Source of the DNA: Candidatus Rifleibacteriota bacterium
GTDB taxonomy: Bacteria; Muiribacteriota; Ozemobacteria; Ozemobacterales; Ozemobacteraceae
Length of the DNA stretch: 64,000 nucleotides
Direction of reading: 5' to 3'
NCBI GenBank assembly: GCA_015233155.1
Contig: JADFYG010000033.1
Location: forward strand, 1,093 to 65,092
The notes under the pieces were generated by a model. That model saw only the letters and a list, made by a program, of their open reading frames with translations. It was not told the origin of the DNA and searched no databases. Of the stretch, positions 34,358 to 42,733 are shown piece by piece. Both the position numbers and the translations under genes were made by a program. Position 1 is the first letter of the stretch; each line of letters opens with the position of its first letter.

Positions 34358-36937
34358 ATGATTGCCCTGCCCGATCTTCTGAATATCAATATTTTTCGCG
34401 ACTTCCTTCAGGAAGATCTTGAAAAGATCTTCCCCAGCCTGACTGAGAGAACTTTTTCGTCCGAGGAGATGATCATTTTCCGGGGTGATCCGGGATACTC
34501 GCTGTTCCTGATTCTCAGCGGAACTGTTGCCGTGACTCTCATTAATGATGAGGGGATCGAGTATACGATCAATACCCAGGGTCCGGGGGATAATTTTGGC
34601 GAAATGGCGCTGATGACGGGCGAACCGCGCTCAGCCAATGTGAAGGCTGTTACGGACGTTCGTCTGGCGGAGCTCTCCCAGGAAGCATTTTTTGAACTGC
34701 TCTCAAACTTCCCCAAACTGGGCGACGACTTTCTTCATCAGCTGGCTCAGAGGCGAGGGAAAACTCTGGCGCGACAGCATTTTGCCGATCTTGAACGCGC
34801 TGAGATCATTGCAACACTTTTTGCTCAGCAGCCTCCCGATATCAACTGCTTTCTCGGGAAATCCAGCTGGACAAAAGAGACCAATGACTCTATCGACAGA
34901 ATTGCCAACTCGACAACGAATATTCTGATTCTCGGCGAAAGGGGAACCGGCAAGGATCTTGCCGCACGACTGATTCATTTTCACAGTGCAGCCGGATCTC
35001 GCCCTCTGTTCCATCTGGATTGCGCTAATCCCCCTCCCATTCAACGCAAATCCGTTACTGAAAAAGCGAATAACGCGGATGAATGCCATCAGGAAATTGC
35101 CCAGGAATCGGCTCTGTTCGGCCACGCAGCCGATGCGGGGAGCTTTGCCAGAGGGTTCAGGAAGGGATACCTGGAGTTGGCGAACGGTGGGACTGTAATT
35201 CTGGAAAATATAGAATCGATGACGGCTCATGTACAGCAACTTTTCAAGCAGTATCTCAAGGGAGGAACCTTTGCCCGCCTGGGGGAATCGCGACAGATAT
35301 ATTCCAAGACCCGTCTTATTGCCACTTCCACCAGAACACTCGAGGAATTGAATACCCGTGGAGTGCTTGATCCAGAGCTTCTGCCGCTTTTCAACGCGGA
35401 ATTTCTACAGATGAAGCCCCTTCGCGAACGCAAGAAGGATATTCCGGTGTTGGCGGAACACCTCGTCCAGGAATACAATAAAAAATTCGCCAAGAAAGTT
35501 ATCGGCTTTTCAAATGAGGCTCTCAATCTCATGGTCGATCATGAATGGCCGCTGAATGTAGATGAAATGCATCAGGTGCTGGAACGCGCTATTGTAGTAG
35601 CCGACGCCGAAACAATTATGGAGAGTCAGCTATTCCTGAATATCCCGACTTTTTCCACTACCGGGAAATTCAACCTGCTGAAGGTTCCGTTCATCAGGGA
35701 ACTGGCGAATCTTGATTCATTTCCGGCGGGATTGCGTATTGTCACGTTCCCGTTCATCATCGGCCTGATATTACTGACACTACTCGGTCCAACACAAAAT
35801 AATCCGGCAAACCTTGTCGTATGGGCAATATGGTGGCCGTTCCTGATCTTCTCGATAATTTTCGGTGCGCGGAGCTGGTGCGGCTATTGCCCAATGCCGG
35901 TTCTAAGTGACGGTGTGAACTACTTCAAGAAGAGATTCCATTCGGTGCCGGATATACTCGCCAAATATGGTTTATGGATCGGGATTGCCGGATTTGCCCT
36001 GATCCTTACAGCCGAGCATGCCACGCACATGTTTACTGAGGCACGTGCGACCAGTGTTCTGCTCATCTGCATTCTTGCCGGCACGACCATGACCAATTTC
36101 ATCTTCGGCAAACGCAGCTGGTGCAAATACTTCTGCCCGCTGGGAAGGATGGTTTCAAGCTCCACCGCAGTTTCCCTGATTGAACTTGGAAGCAACAGCA
36201 ATGTCTGTTCGAGTCAGTGCCACAATCATGACTGCGTTAAAGCGGGAAACTGTCCCATGGGCATTCATCCCGCCACTGCCGTGATCAGCAAGGATTGCAT
36301 TCTGTGCCTTTCCTGCCTGAAGAGATGCAAGCATCAATCTGTGAGAATCGACCTTCGTTTCCCCTGGTATGAACTGTCAGCCAGGGAAAAATGGAACGCG
36401 GCGGAGGCTTTCTTTGCCGTGTTATTGACTGCCCTGGTTCTTGCCTTGAAACTGCCCTCCTGGGGGCCTCTTGCCGACTTAGCAAAACATCAGATGTTTA
36501 ATGGTTCCGGCATTGGAGATGTTTCACTTTCTGTATTAATCGGAGTTCTCTATATTTTCATTTTTGTCGCAGCTTCCGGCTTCTTTACTGAAGACTCCTG
36601 GAAAAAGAATTTCGCAATTCTGGGATCCGCCTATCTGTTTTTGGCTTTCTCCGGTTTTTTCAACATATATTTTCATGAATTCGTTTATCACGGAGGCAAT
36701 CTCCTCCCATGGATTCAGGAGATGGCCGGGTTCGGGACTATTATTCCAAACGAATGGATTACGCCGGAATTGGGTACATTAAAAGCCGTCATTCCCATGG
36801 TTACTCTTCTCAGTTCCACGGCTTCATTTCTGCTTCTCACCAGATTGCACAGGAAATATTCACTTTCCCGGTTCGTGTTGCTGGCTCACAGGGGTATGAT
36901 CATTATCACGACCTTGATATTTCTCGTTATACTTTAA
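34358..36937 (+). CDS. Cyclic-nucleotide-binding, degenerate NtrC-AAA+, NapH/NosR-like Fe-S membrane fusion
   Basis: This 859-residue protein has three parts. Residues ~8-130 form a cyclic-nucleotide-binding domain with an intact phosphate cassette (FGEMALMTGEPRSANV). Residues ~165-430 form an NtrC-type AAA+ domain: Walker A GERGTGKD is intact, but Walker B is ILENIE, the GAFTGA loop is GSFARG, and the sensor II GNVREL is LNVDEM. Residues ~460-859 hold about ten membrane helices with SWCGYCPMP and SWCKYFCPLGRM, a Cys cluster (CSSQCHNHDC, CPMG), and a ferredoxin motif CILCLSCLKRC, as in NapH/NosR electron-transfer proteins. There is no HTH. It probably couples cAMP and ATP binding to membrane redox control rather than activating sigma-54. 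Confidence 0.87.
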   Translation: MIALPDLLNINIFRDFLQEDLEKIFPSLTERTFSSEEMIIFRGDPGYSLFLILSGTVAVTLINDEGIEYTINTQGPGDNFGEMALMTGEPRSANVKAVTDVRLAELSQEAFFELLSNFPKLGDDFLHQLAQRRGKTLARQHFADLERAEIIATLFAQQPPDINCFLGKSSWTKETNDSIDRIANSTTNILILGERGTGKDLAARLIHFHSAAGSRPLFHLDCANPPPIQRKSVTEKANNADECHQEIAQESALFGHAADAGSFARGFRKGYLELANGGTVILENIESMTAHVQQLFKQYLKGGTFARLGESRQIYSKTRLIATSTRTLEELNTRGVLDPELLPLFNAEFLQMKPLRERKKDIPVLAEHLVQEYNKKFAKKVIGFSNEALNLMVDHEWPLNVDEMHQVLERAIVVADAETIMESQLFLNIPTFSTTGKFNLLKVPFIRELANLDSFPAGLRIVTFPFIIGLILLTLLGPTQNNPANLVVWAIWWPFLIFSIIFGARSWCGYCPMPVLSDGVNYFKKRFHSVPDILAKYGLWIGIAGFALILTAEHATHMFTEARATSVLLICILAGTTMTNFIFGKRSWCKYFCPLGRMVSSSTAVSLIELGSNSNVCSSQCHNHDCVKAGNCPMGIHPATAVISKDCILCLSCLKRCKHQSVRIDLRFPWYELSAREKWNAAEAFFAVLLTALVLALKLPSWGPLADLAKHQMFNGSGIGDVSLSVLIGVLYIFIFVAASGFFTEDSWKKNFAILGSAYLFLAFSGFFNIYFHEFVYHGGNLLPWIQEMAGFGTIIPNEWITPELGTLKAVIPMVTLLSSTASFLLLTRLHRKYSLSRFVLLAHRGMIIITTLIFLVIL

Positions 36938-37308
36938 CCAGCTGTATTGAAATTGCTGTGCCCTGAACTTCGATGCTGCTGCTATCGGTCTTTTTATAAT
37001 ATATTATGTAGCAAAATTATCACTTATGGCATTGACCAGTTTTTCCCGGTTAGCTCTAACATTTATAAGATTATCAAATGGGTCAGAAATCGCACGAAAA
37101 CAATGGTATCATATATCGAGCGAGCTCGTCGATGTTCGATCTCGCTTCGAATATGTGTTTAACTATTTTTTTCTCCACTTGCGGCGGCCGCACAGAAATC
37201 GAAACAAAAGGGACGGAAGGGCTCCAGCGGCCAACCCCCAATTCCATTTTTATTTTCCGCAGAAAAGGCTGCTCAAAATCAGGAATAGACAGGAGGACGA
37301 CGGTCAAC
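36938..37308. other. Intergenic, no firm gene
   Basis: AT-rich sequence after the fusion gene. The overlapping ORFs here (71-134 residues) have poor protein character. One frame from 37078 runs open into the small ORF at 37309, so a longer 127-residue product ending at 37461 cannot be excluded. No clear terminator after 36937 was found. Confidence 0.4.
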
Positions 37309-37461
37309 GTGATTGGTCACTGTCTCACAACGGCTGTGATAATGCGGTGGGAAGGCGAGTTCCCCGAGTTTCCGCCCCGGGACACCGGCTCCTCATACGC
37401 AGTTGGAGTAAGACTTACGATGGACGTTAACTTGCTACGCGAGACAAGGTATGGATTATAA
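37309..37461 (+). CDS. Candidate precursor-like peptide before the radical SAM gene
   Basis: A GTG-initiated 50-codon frame with AGGAGG 12 bases upstream ends 11 bases inside the radical SAM gene, which suggests coupling. The peptide runs from IGHCLTTAVIMRWEGEF to NLLRETRYGL. Small genes directly before SPASM radical SAM maturases often encode the modified peptide, but this one has no repeated Cys or known leader, and the start could be upstream in the same frame (37078). Confidence 0.35.
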   Translation: MIGHCLTTAVIMRWEGEFPEFPPRDTGSSYAVGVRLTMDVNLLRETRYGL

Positions 37462-38560
37462 GCTCGTTTTGATGATAACCGGCAAGTGCAATCTTGCTTG
37501 CGATTATTGTTATAATAGACATCACGTTGATGAGAACACAATGTCGATGGAAATCGCATGTCGGGCCATTCGTTTGGCAGCGGAAAAAGTGAACGCGGGC
37601 GAATCGCTTACATTGCATTTCTTCGGCGGCGAGCCGCTGACGGCTTACGAACTAATGACGGATATTCAAAAAGAAGCGACCGGAATCTGCCGCTCACGTG
37701 ATATTTCTCTCGTTTCATCGTGTTCGACCAACGGAACCTTGTTAACGGCGGAAAAATATAAGAATTTGGAGGATTTGGGGATCGAGACCATGCTGAGCCT
37801 GGACGGCATAAAGGTTGCCCAGGACACGCATCGGCGATTTCCGGATGGCGGATCTTCATATGAAGTCATCAAACGCTTATGGGAAGAAAAGATAATCGAT
37901 GCCGAAAAAATCTTGGTAAATATCGTACTAACGCCTAAGAATATTGTCGAACTTACCGCAAGTGTCTCAGGCTTGGTGGAAATCGGGTTCAGAAAACTTT
38001 CATTCAGCCCGGATTATTCGGCGGATTGGAATGAGAATGCCAGGCAGGCGGCGAAAGAGGCTTTTGTCGAATTGATAAGGAGATATTCGATCTGGATGCG
38101 CGATGAACTGCCTGTATATTTTTCCTTCGTCGAGGAAAAAATTCGCAGACTACTGATGAATGGACGATATGAGTGGGTGAACCCATGTTCCTTCGGGACG
38201 CGTGAGATTGCTGTTGCGCCGGACGGAAGCATATTTCCATGCGAACGGTTCATCTGCAAGGGAGCGAAGTCGGGCTTTTGTATCGGCAACATTATGATTA
38301 TTTCAGGCATCGATTTGAATGCCGACTCGGGCCGGATTGACGCAGGCCATGGGAAGGAAGATTCCAAAATACGGGGCCACAAACGGTGTGGACTACCGAA
38401 CATATGTCTGAACTGTAATTTCAGAGCTGCATGTACGAATGCATGCGGCTGTGTCAATTTCGAGCGCACCGGGGACATAGATTGTCCGGATGAACTGATA
38501 TGTTTCTTCGAGCGGCTTTTCATCGAGTCTGCGCAATTAGCGATGAAAATGATGTCTTGA
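37451..38560 (+). CDS. Radical SAM/SPASM peptide maturase
   Basis: This 369-residue radical SAM enzyme has the cluster motif CNLACDYCYN at about residues 14-21, the SAM-binding FFGGEPLTAYE, and a SPASM/Twitch C-terminus with cysteines in PCSFGTREIAVAPDGSIFPCERF and CGLPNICLNCNFRAACTNACGC. Such enzymes modify ribosomal peptides (thioether or carbon-carbon links) or act as anaerobic sulfatase-type maturases. No sulfatase gene is near, so a peptide substrate is favoured. Several small ORFs overlap or abut its 3' end on the same strand. Confidence 0.85.
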   Translation: MDYKLVLMITGKCNLACDYCYNRHHVDENTMSMEIACRAIRLAAEKVNAGESLTLHFFGGEPLTAYELMTDIQKEATGICRSRDISLVSSCSTNGTLLTAEKYKNLEDLGIETMLSLDGIKVAQDTHRRFPDGGSSYEVIKRLWEEKIIDAEKILVNIVLTPKNIVELTASVSGLVEIGFRKLSFSPDYSADWNENARQAAKEAFVELIRRYSIWMRDELPVYFSFVEEKIRRLLMNGRYEWVNPCSFGTREIAVAPDGSIFPCERFICKGAKSGFCIGNIMIISGIDLNADSGRIDAGHGKEDSKIRGHKRCGLPNICLNCNFRAACTNACGCVNFERTGDIDCPDELICFFERLFIESAQLAMKMMS

Positions 38561-38655
38561 GATGGCAGCCTGAGATTGAGGCAAAGATAACGGAGAGCGA
38601 AGCTGCGGATCTTGCAGCGTGCATAGCTAAAGTGAAAAAGCCGGGAGAAGATTAA
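38500..38655 (+). CDS. Small overlapping ORF after the radical SAM gene
   Basis: This 51-residue frame starts inside the radical SAM 3' end. Its distal part (NDVLRWQPEIEAKITESE, then AADLAACIAKVKKPGED) has strong protein character and ends in TAAATG, shared with the next ORF. The overlapping first ~20 codons may not be real. No family is recognised; it could be a RiPP-associated small protein or a frameshifted remnant. Confidence 0.35.
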   Translation: MFLRAAFHRVCAISDENDVLRWQPEIEAKITESEAADLAACIAKVKKPGED

Positions 38656-38865
38656 ATGGATATCTCAACAGTCGTGCTTCACGTGATTCCACGTCAGTCG
38701 CGTTACGCCTGCAAAAAGTTCGAGTTCGCCCTGTTTACGATTTTGAATTGCCGAAAAGAATTTGATATGTGGTATAATCTGATAGAATATCGTGTTTCAA
38801 TGATGCTTTGCAGCAGGTATTGGAAATATCGCTTGAAAGCGCATTCCGATGAGAAAAGGATTTGA
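38656..38865 (+). CDS. Small unrecognised ORF
   Basis: A 69-residue frame begins at the ATG of TAAATGG. It is rich in Tyr, Arg and Cys (NCRKEFDMWYNLIEYRV). In a second frame the same DNA reads VALRLQKVRVRPVYDFELPKRI, which looks at least as protein-like, so the true coding frame here is unclear and a frameshift is possible. Confidence 0.25.
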   Translation: MDISTVVLHVIPRQSRYACKKFEFALFTILNCRKEFDMWYNLIEYRVSMMLCSRYWKYRLKAHSDEKRI

Positions 38866-38869
38866 CTAA

Positions 38870-39211
38870 ATGGATGAGTTGGCTGTGAATAAGAACAACG
38901 GAGATTCAGTAGATTCCGGTGAGGTTATTTCACGCTGGCATAGAAAGGGAAACTCCGAATGGAAGAGGGATCCGATAATATATAATGAAAATGCTGTTGA
39001 TACTAATTTCCCATTGAATATCCTTGGAATTAGTGTAATCGGACTTGGAGCTCTCGGTGTTCTATCTTTCGCCATGATTCCAACCTTTGGATCCAATGCC
39101 ACCTCCTGGAGCGATTCCAACGGGAAACCGATACTCCAGCAACTGAAAAACTGCCGCATTGTAAGCCAAGAAAATTCTTCCCGCGATGCGACGACATTTC
39201 ACAGATCATAG
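38870..39211 (+). CDS. Small protein with one hydrophobic segment
   Basis: A 113-residue frame starts 4 bases after the previous stop, with AAAGGA about 13 bases upstream. It has a polar N-terminus, one hydrophobic stretch (LNILGISVIGLGALGVLSFAMI) and a polar tail. It could be a membrane-anchored partner of the radical SAM locus. No family is recognised. Confidence 0.4.
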   Translation: MDELAVNKNNGDSVDSGEVISRWHRKGNSEWKRDPIIYNENAVDTNFPLNILGISVIGLGALGVLSFAMIPTFGSNATSWSDSNGKPILQQLKNCRIVSQENSSRDATTFHRS

Positions 39212-39448
39212 TCAGACAAGACGTTTGAGATATCAAGTTTTGTGCGGAGAAGCCATCCTCAGGGAAACCAACCTTCCATTCGAGATGGCGATTCGGTGAA
39301 CGTAGCGCCCAAGATACTTCTATGGGCCTTCCAAGCCCTGCATGGCCGGTTTTATAACCTACTTTAAACTCAGGGATTCACATATCGGGAAAGCGAGCTG
39401 AAGCGATTCATCAGCACATGAACAGAAGCAATCATTGGGGAGACTTAC

Positions 39449-40534
39449 ATGAATGACGGTTTGACAATTACTCAAAGTATTGTGCAGTATCTGGCGCCGG
39501 CCAGCGTGACCATCCCGATTGCGGCGGAGAACTTCGATCGGACTCCGACACCACTGATTGTAGTCCTGGAGATCATTACCGTTTGCGTCTCCGTGATGCT
39601 CGTAAAGTATCTGAAAAGAATCAGGCCCGACATTATCGGCAGATTCGCCGTAATGATGGCGGCGGTCGGTTCCTTCGAAGTATTCACGATGTCCATGTGG
39701 AACAACTTCAAACTGGGTTTCTGGGCATACGTGTATCGCGATGTCAGTTGGATTCTTATGCTGGCCTGGACATCACTGATAATGTCAGTAATCTTTCTGG
39801 TGGATCGATGGAAGAAGGAGTGGCGACCGGAATGGAGATTCCCGTTGATCCTGGCGATTCTGACGCTTGCGGTTCTGCCCCTTGATTCCCTGCTAATCAA
39901 GGTCGGCGTCCGAAGCTATACTCCGGAAGTCGAAGCAGTGATTTGGGGCCGAATGCCTGGCCTCGAGGTTCCGTGGAACATCCTTTATTACGTGCCTGTA
40001 TTCTGCGGCCTGATCCTCGGATTTTACCGATACTGGGAGCTAATACTGGATAACGTGCCGGTAATGCCCTTCCCGAATCGGCTTTGGCTGAGAGACTTCA
40101 CAATAGCGGCCATTGCCGTGTTCATGTTCGAGGTCATGATAGAACCGATGGTCGAAAACGTTGGATTTCCATCATGGAGCTATGTATACAGAGACATCAG
40201 CTTCCTGCTCACGCTTGGGTGGGTCGTGATGATCGGGTTGGGACTCAAGGCAGTAGATACCTTTTTCATACATTACGATTCCATAAAGCGGTTCTTACTC
40301 TATGTATCCCTTCTCACCTGCATGGCCGTTCCACTCGAAGCATACATGATGGCCAAGGGAATCAGGGTATACAGCCCAACCACAGCCATGAATTTTTCCG
40401 GTTTCAGGGTTCCGATACTAGATGTGCCTATCGAGGTCGTTGGCGGTTTCATGCTGTATTTCAGCCTCGTCGTCGGCTTCATCCGATACTGGGAGATAAT
40501 CCTGGACCAGAGGAGACTGGGTCATGAAAAATGA
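39449..40534 (+). CDS. Multi-helix membrane protein made of two tandem repeats
   Basis: This 361-residue protein has about ten membrane helices and an obvious internal duplication. The first half carries WAYVYRDVSWIL, GVRSYTPE and GFYRYWELILDN; the second carries WSYVYRDISFLL, GIRVYSPT and GFIRYWEIILDQ at matching positions. I do not recognise the family. The conserved YVYRD and RYWE blocks lie at membrane edges and may form a binding or catalytic site. GGGGAG lies upstream of the ATG. It overlaps the next gene by 11 bases. Confidence 0.75.
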   Translation: MNDGLTITQSIVQYLAPASVTIPIAAENFDRTPTPLIVVLEIITVCVSVMLVKYLKRIRPDIIGRFAVMMAAVGSFEVFTMSMWNNFKLGFWAYVYRDVSWILMLAWTSLIMSVIFLVDRWKKEWRPEWRFPLILAILTLAVLPLDSLLIKVGVRSYTPEVEAVIWGRMPGLEVPWNILYYVPVFCGLILGFYRYWELILDNVPVMPFPNRLWLRDFTIAAIAVFMFEVMIEPMVENVGFPSWSYVYRDISFLLTLGWVVMIGLGLKAVDTFFIHYDSIKRFLLYVSLLTCMAVPLEAYMMAKGIRVYSPTTAMNFSGFRVPILDVPIEVVGGFMLYFSLVVGFIRYWEIILDQRRLGHEK

Positions 40535-41093
40535 AACCGGAATACCGGAGCAGGTCAACACTGGCATGGGCAACCCAGTTTCTTGGTTGATCAGTACGAT
40601 CTTTTTTACATTCGGCTCACTTTTTACGGGATATTTTTTGTTGATTCCCGTGTATATCTCCAGTGTCGTCAACGCGCCTCCGATCACACAGGGCATGTGC
40701 GGCCCGACGGGCGGATTCGGCATCCTGGATTTTATTATTCTGACGATAAAACTGTTCCCGATCGCATTAATTCTGGGAATACTATCCGGGGCCATAATTG
40801 CTGCCCTCAGGGCGAAAGATAACTATGCTCCCGAGAAGACGGACAAGCCAACGCTGAGACTGCCGCCGAAGATGCCGAAGGCGCCGGCGGCGTCGACGAC
40901 GTCGAAGAAGCTCCTGGCCTTATGCCGATTTATCGAGGATTCGCGTAAAGCTGGCTATTCAGAAGAAAGAATTGACAGCGATATGAAGATCGCCGGATGG
41001 CCAGAGAAGGATATCGGGGCGGCTCAGGCGATTTCAAACAGGAATGAATGGGGACTGCCGACACAGCCTTCAACGAGGCCGGGGTCCCAATGA
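40524..41093 (+). CDS. Unrecognised protein with two membrane helices and a cytosolic tail
   Basis: This 189-residue protein has two N-terminal hydrophobic segments (WLISTIFFTFGSLFTGYFLLI and FIILTIKLFPIALILGILSG) and a soluble C-terminal part. The tail ends in a small helical motif (FIEDSRKAGYSEERIDSDMKIAGWPEKDI) of the kind seen in bacterial SHOCT-like or helix-turn segments. It overlaps the tandem-repeat membrane protein gene, so the two are probably partners. Function unknown. Confidence 0.65.
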   Translation: MKNETGIPEQVNTGMGNPVSWLISTIFFTFGSLFTGYFLLIPVYISSVVNAPPITQGMCGPTGGFGILDFIILTIKLFPIALILGILSGAIIAALRAKDNYAPEKTDKPTLRLPPKMPKAPAASTTSKKLLALCRFIEDSRKAGYSEERIDSDMKIAGWPEKDIGAAQAISNRNEWGLPTQPSTRPGSQ

Positions 41094-41095
41094 AT

Positions 41096-42313
41096 TCATG
41101 TAATTCGGGGCGTCTCGACCATTTCCCGGACCTTCGCCACGATATGTTTGCCGATCGGAATGGCTGACGTGGCCGCCGGGGACGGAGCGTTGCATACAGC
41201 CAGTGCCCGCGCGGTGTTGACGAACAGAAAGTCGTTGATCAGCACACCATCACGTGTGATCGCCTGGGCGCGAATGCCCGCCGGATAGTCGAGCAGATCA
41301 TCCAGGGACAGGCTCGGGCAGTATTTTTGCACCAAGGCCAGATAGCCTTTTTTGTACAGGCTGTTTTTCAATTCCATTACGCTGACCTTGAAGTGTTTGC
41401 ACAGCACTTTGAGCAGGCCTGGATAGGTCAGGATTTCGAAACATTCCCGCAGACTGATATCGGTTTTGAGATAACCTTCGCGTTTGAATGCCAGGACCGC
41501 GTTGGGTCCAACGGTGACAGTGCCGTCGATCATCCGAGTCAGATGAACACCGAGAAACGGGAGTTCCGGATCGGGGATCGGGTAAATGAGGTGCCGGACA
41601 ATCTGGTTGTGACGGGGGCTCAACAGAAAGTAGTCGCCACGGAATGGAATAATCTTGAACTCCGGTTTGATACCTATCATGGAGACTATCCGATCTGCCA
41701 TCAGTCCGGCGCAGGCCACCAGATAACGCCCTGCGACGCGCCCCTTGCAGGTTTTTACGATTATCCCGTCAGGTTGTTCGTCGATTCCCAAGACCCTCGC
41801 CCCAAACCTTACCTCCCCCCCTCCTTGCTGCACAAGTGTCACCATTTTGGCCGTAATCGCACTGTAACTCACGATGCCTGTAGACGGCACCAGAATGGCC
41901 CCGAGACCTGCAATGCCAGGTTCCTGCAGATGCAATTGCCTGGCCGTCAGCACATCAATGGGAATCCGGTTGTCGGCACAGCGGGTCACAAGACTCTGCA
42001 TTCTTTGCAGCTCAGGCTCGGTGGTGGCTACCAGTAACTTGCCACACTCGACATACGGAATATCGTGTTCCTTACAGAAGGCTTTGGTCGCAATATTGCC
42101 TTCCCGACAAAATGCGGCCTTCAGGCTTCCCGGTGTGTAGTAAACCCCGGCATGAATCACCCCGGAATTGTGTCCGGTTTGATGGCAGGCGGGGCCGGCC
42201 TCTTTTTCCAGAACCAGGACGGATCGGCCGGGAAAGGCCAGCTGGAGCTGCCAGGCGGTGGACATGCCAATGATTCCCGCACCGATTACGATGAAATCAT
42301 GGATCATCTGCAT
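41096..42313 (-). CDS. lhgO: L-2-hydroxyglutarate oxidase-type FAD enzyme
   Basis: This 405-residue FAD-dependent oxidoreductase has the dinucleotide motif VIGAGIIGMSTAWQL at the N-terminus and the LhgO-type core (HQTGHNSGVIHAGVYYTPGSLKA, IKPEFKIIPFRGDYFLL, GPNAVLAFKREGY). LhgO oxidises L-2-hydroxyglutarate to 2-oxoglutarate and feeds electrons to quinone. The start at MQMIHDF is chosen because the FAD motif follows directly; the ribosome-binding site is weak. It converges with the membrane-protein pair and is not part of the acyl-CoA operon. Confidence 0.9.
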   Translation of the reverse strand: MQMIHDFIVIGAGIIGMSTAWQLQLAFPGRSVLVLEKEAGPACHQTGHNSGVIHAGVYYTPGSLKAAFCREGNIATKAFCKEHDIPYVECGKLLVATTEPELQRMQSLVTRCADNRIPIDVLTARQLHLQEPGIAGLGAILVPSTGIVSYSAITAKMVTLVQQGGGEVRFGARVLGIDEQPDGIIVKTCKGRVAGRYLVACAGLMADRIVSMIGIKPEFKIIPFRGDYFLLSPRHNQIVRHLIYPIPDPELPFLGVHLTRMIDGTVTVGPNAVLAFKREGYLKTDISLRECFEILTYPGLLKVLCKHFKVSVMELKNSLYKKGYLALVQKYCPSLSLDDLLDYPAGIRAQAITRDGVLINDFLFVNTARALAVCNAPSPAATSAIPIGKHIVAKVREMVETPRIT

Positions 42314-42433
42314 ATTCTTACGGTTGCCGAGGCAATAACGCCGCACAAATATCCATCATACGCTCTAACAATATCATGATATAGGATCGCCGGCAAATAT
42401 TCACGTCCCGGGAGACTTAAACCATCCAGCGCC

Positions 42434-42631
42434 TCACATATCTTGGCAGCTGCATTTGCAAGCAATAACGGCTTCCGGATGAAATGACTTCAACTGAAAT
42501 TCATCACAATGGAGCGAGATTCCGTTCTGGCCGGGCAGGCTGGCGAGATCGCACACCCGCTCAGCCTCTTTCTCTATCCGAAGGTATTCCATATTTCCGG
42601 CCCGGGTTACTGGAAATACAAATTCCGTCAT
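42434..42631 (-). CDS. Small unrecognised protein upstream of lhgO
   Basis: A 65-residue frame has AAAGGATAAC directly before its ATG. It begins MTEFVFPVTRAGNMEYLRIEKE and ends with a Cys-rich tail (ACKCSCQDM). It is on the same strand as lhgO, 120 bases ahead of it. The ribosome-binding site and protein-like composition support a real gene, but no homolog is recognised. Confidence 0.4.
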   Translation of the reverse strand: MTEFVFPVTRAGNMEYLRIEKEAERVCDLASLPGQNGISLHCDEFQLKSFHPEAVIACKCSCQDM

Positions 42632-42733
42632 GTTATCCTTTGTTCGTTCTCCCCATTATTCGGGGAATGAAGCAGAAGTCTGGCACCTATGCCGGACAGC
42701 CTTCATTGAAATCTATTTAAGGACAGAGGAAAA

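Noticed and set aside
40861-40920. Low-complexity GCC/GCG/ACG run resembling a tandem repeat
   Set aside because: It is a Pro/Ala/Thr/Lys linker inside a coding frame with no regular unit.
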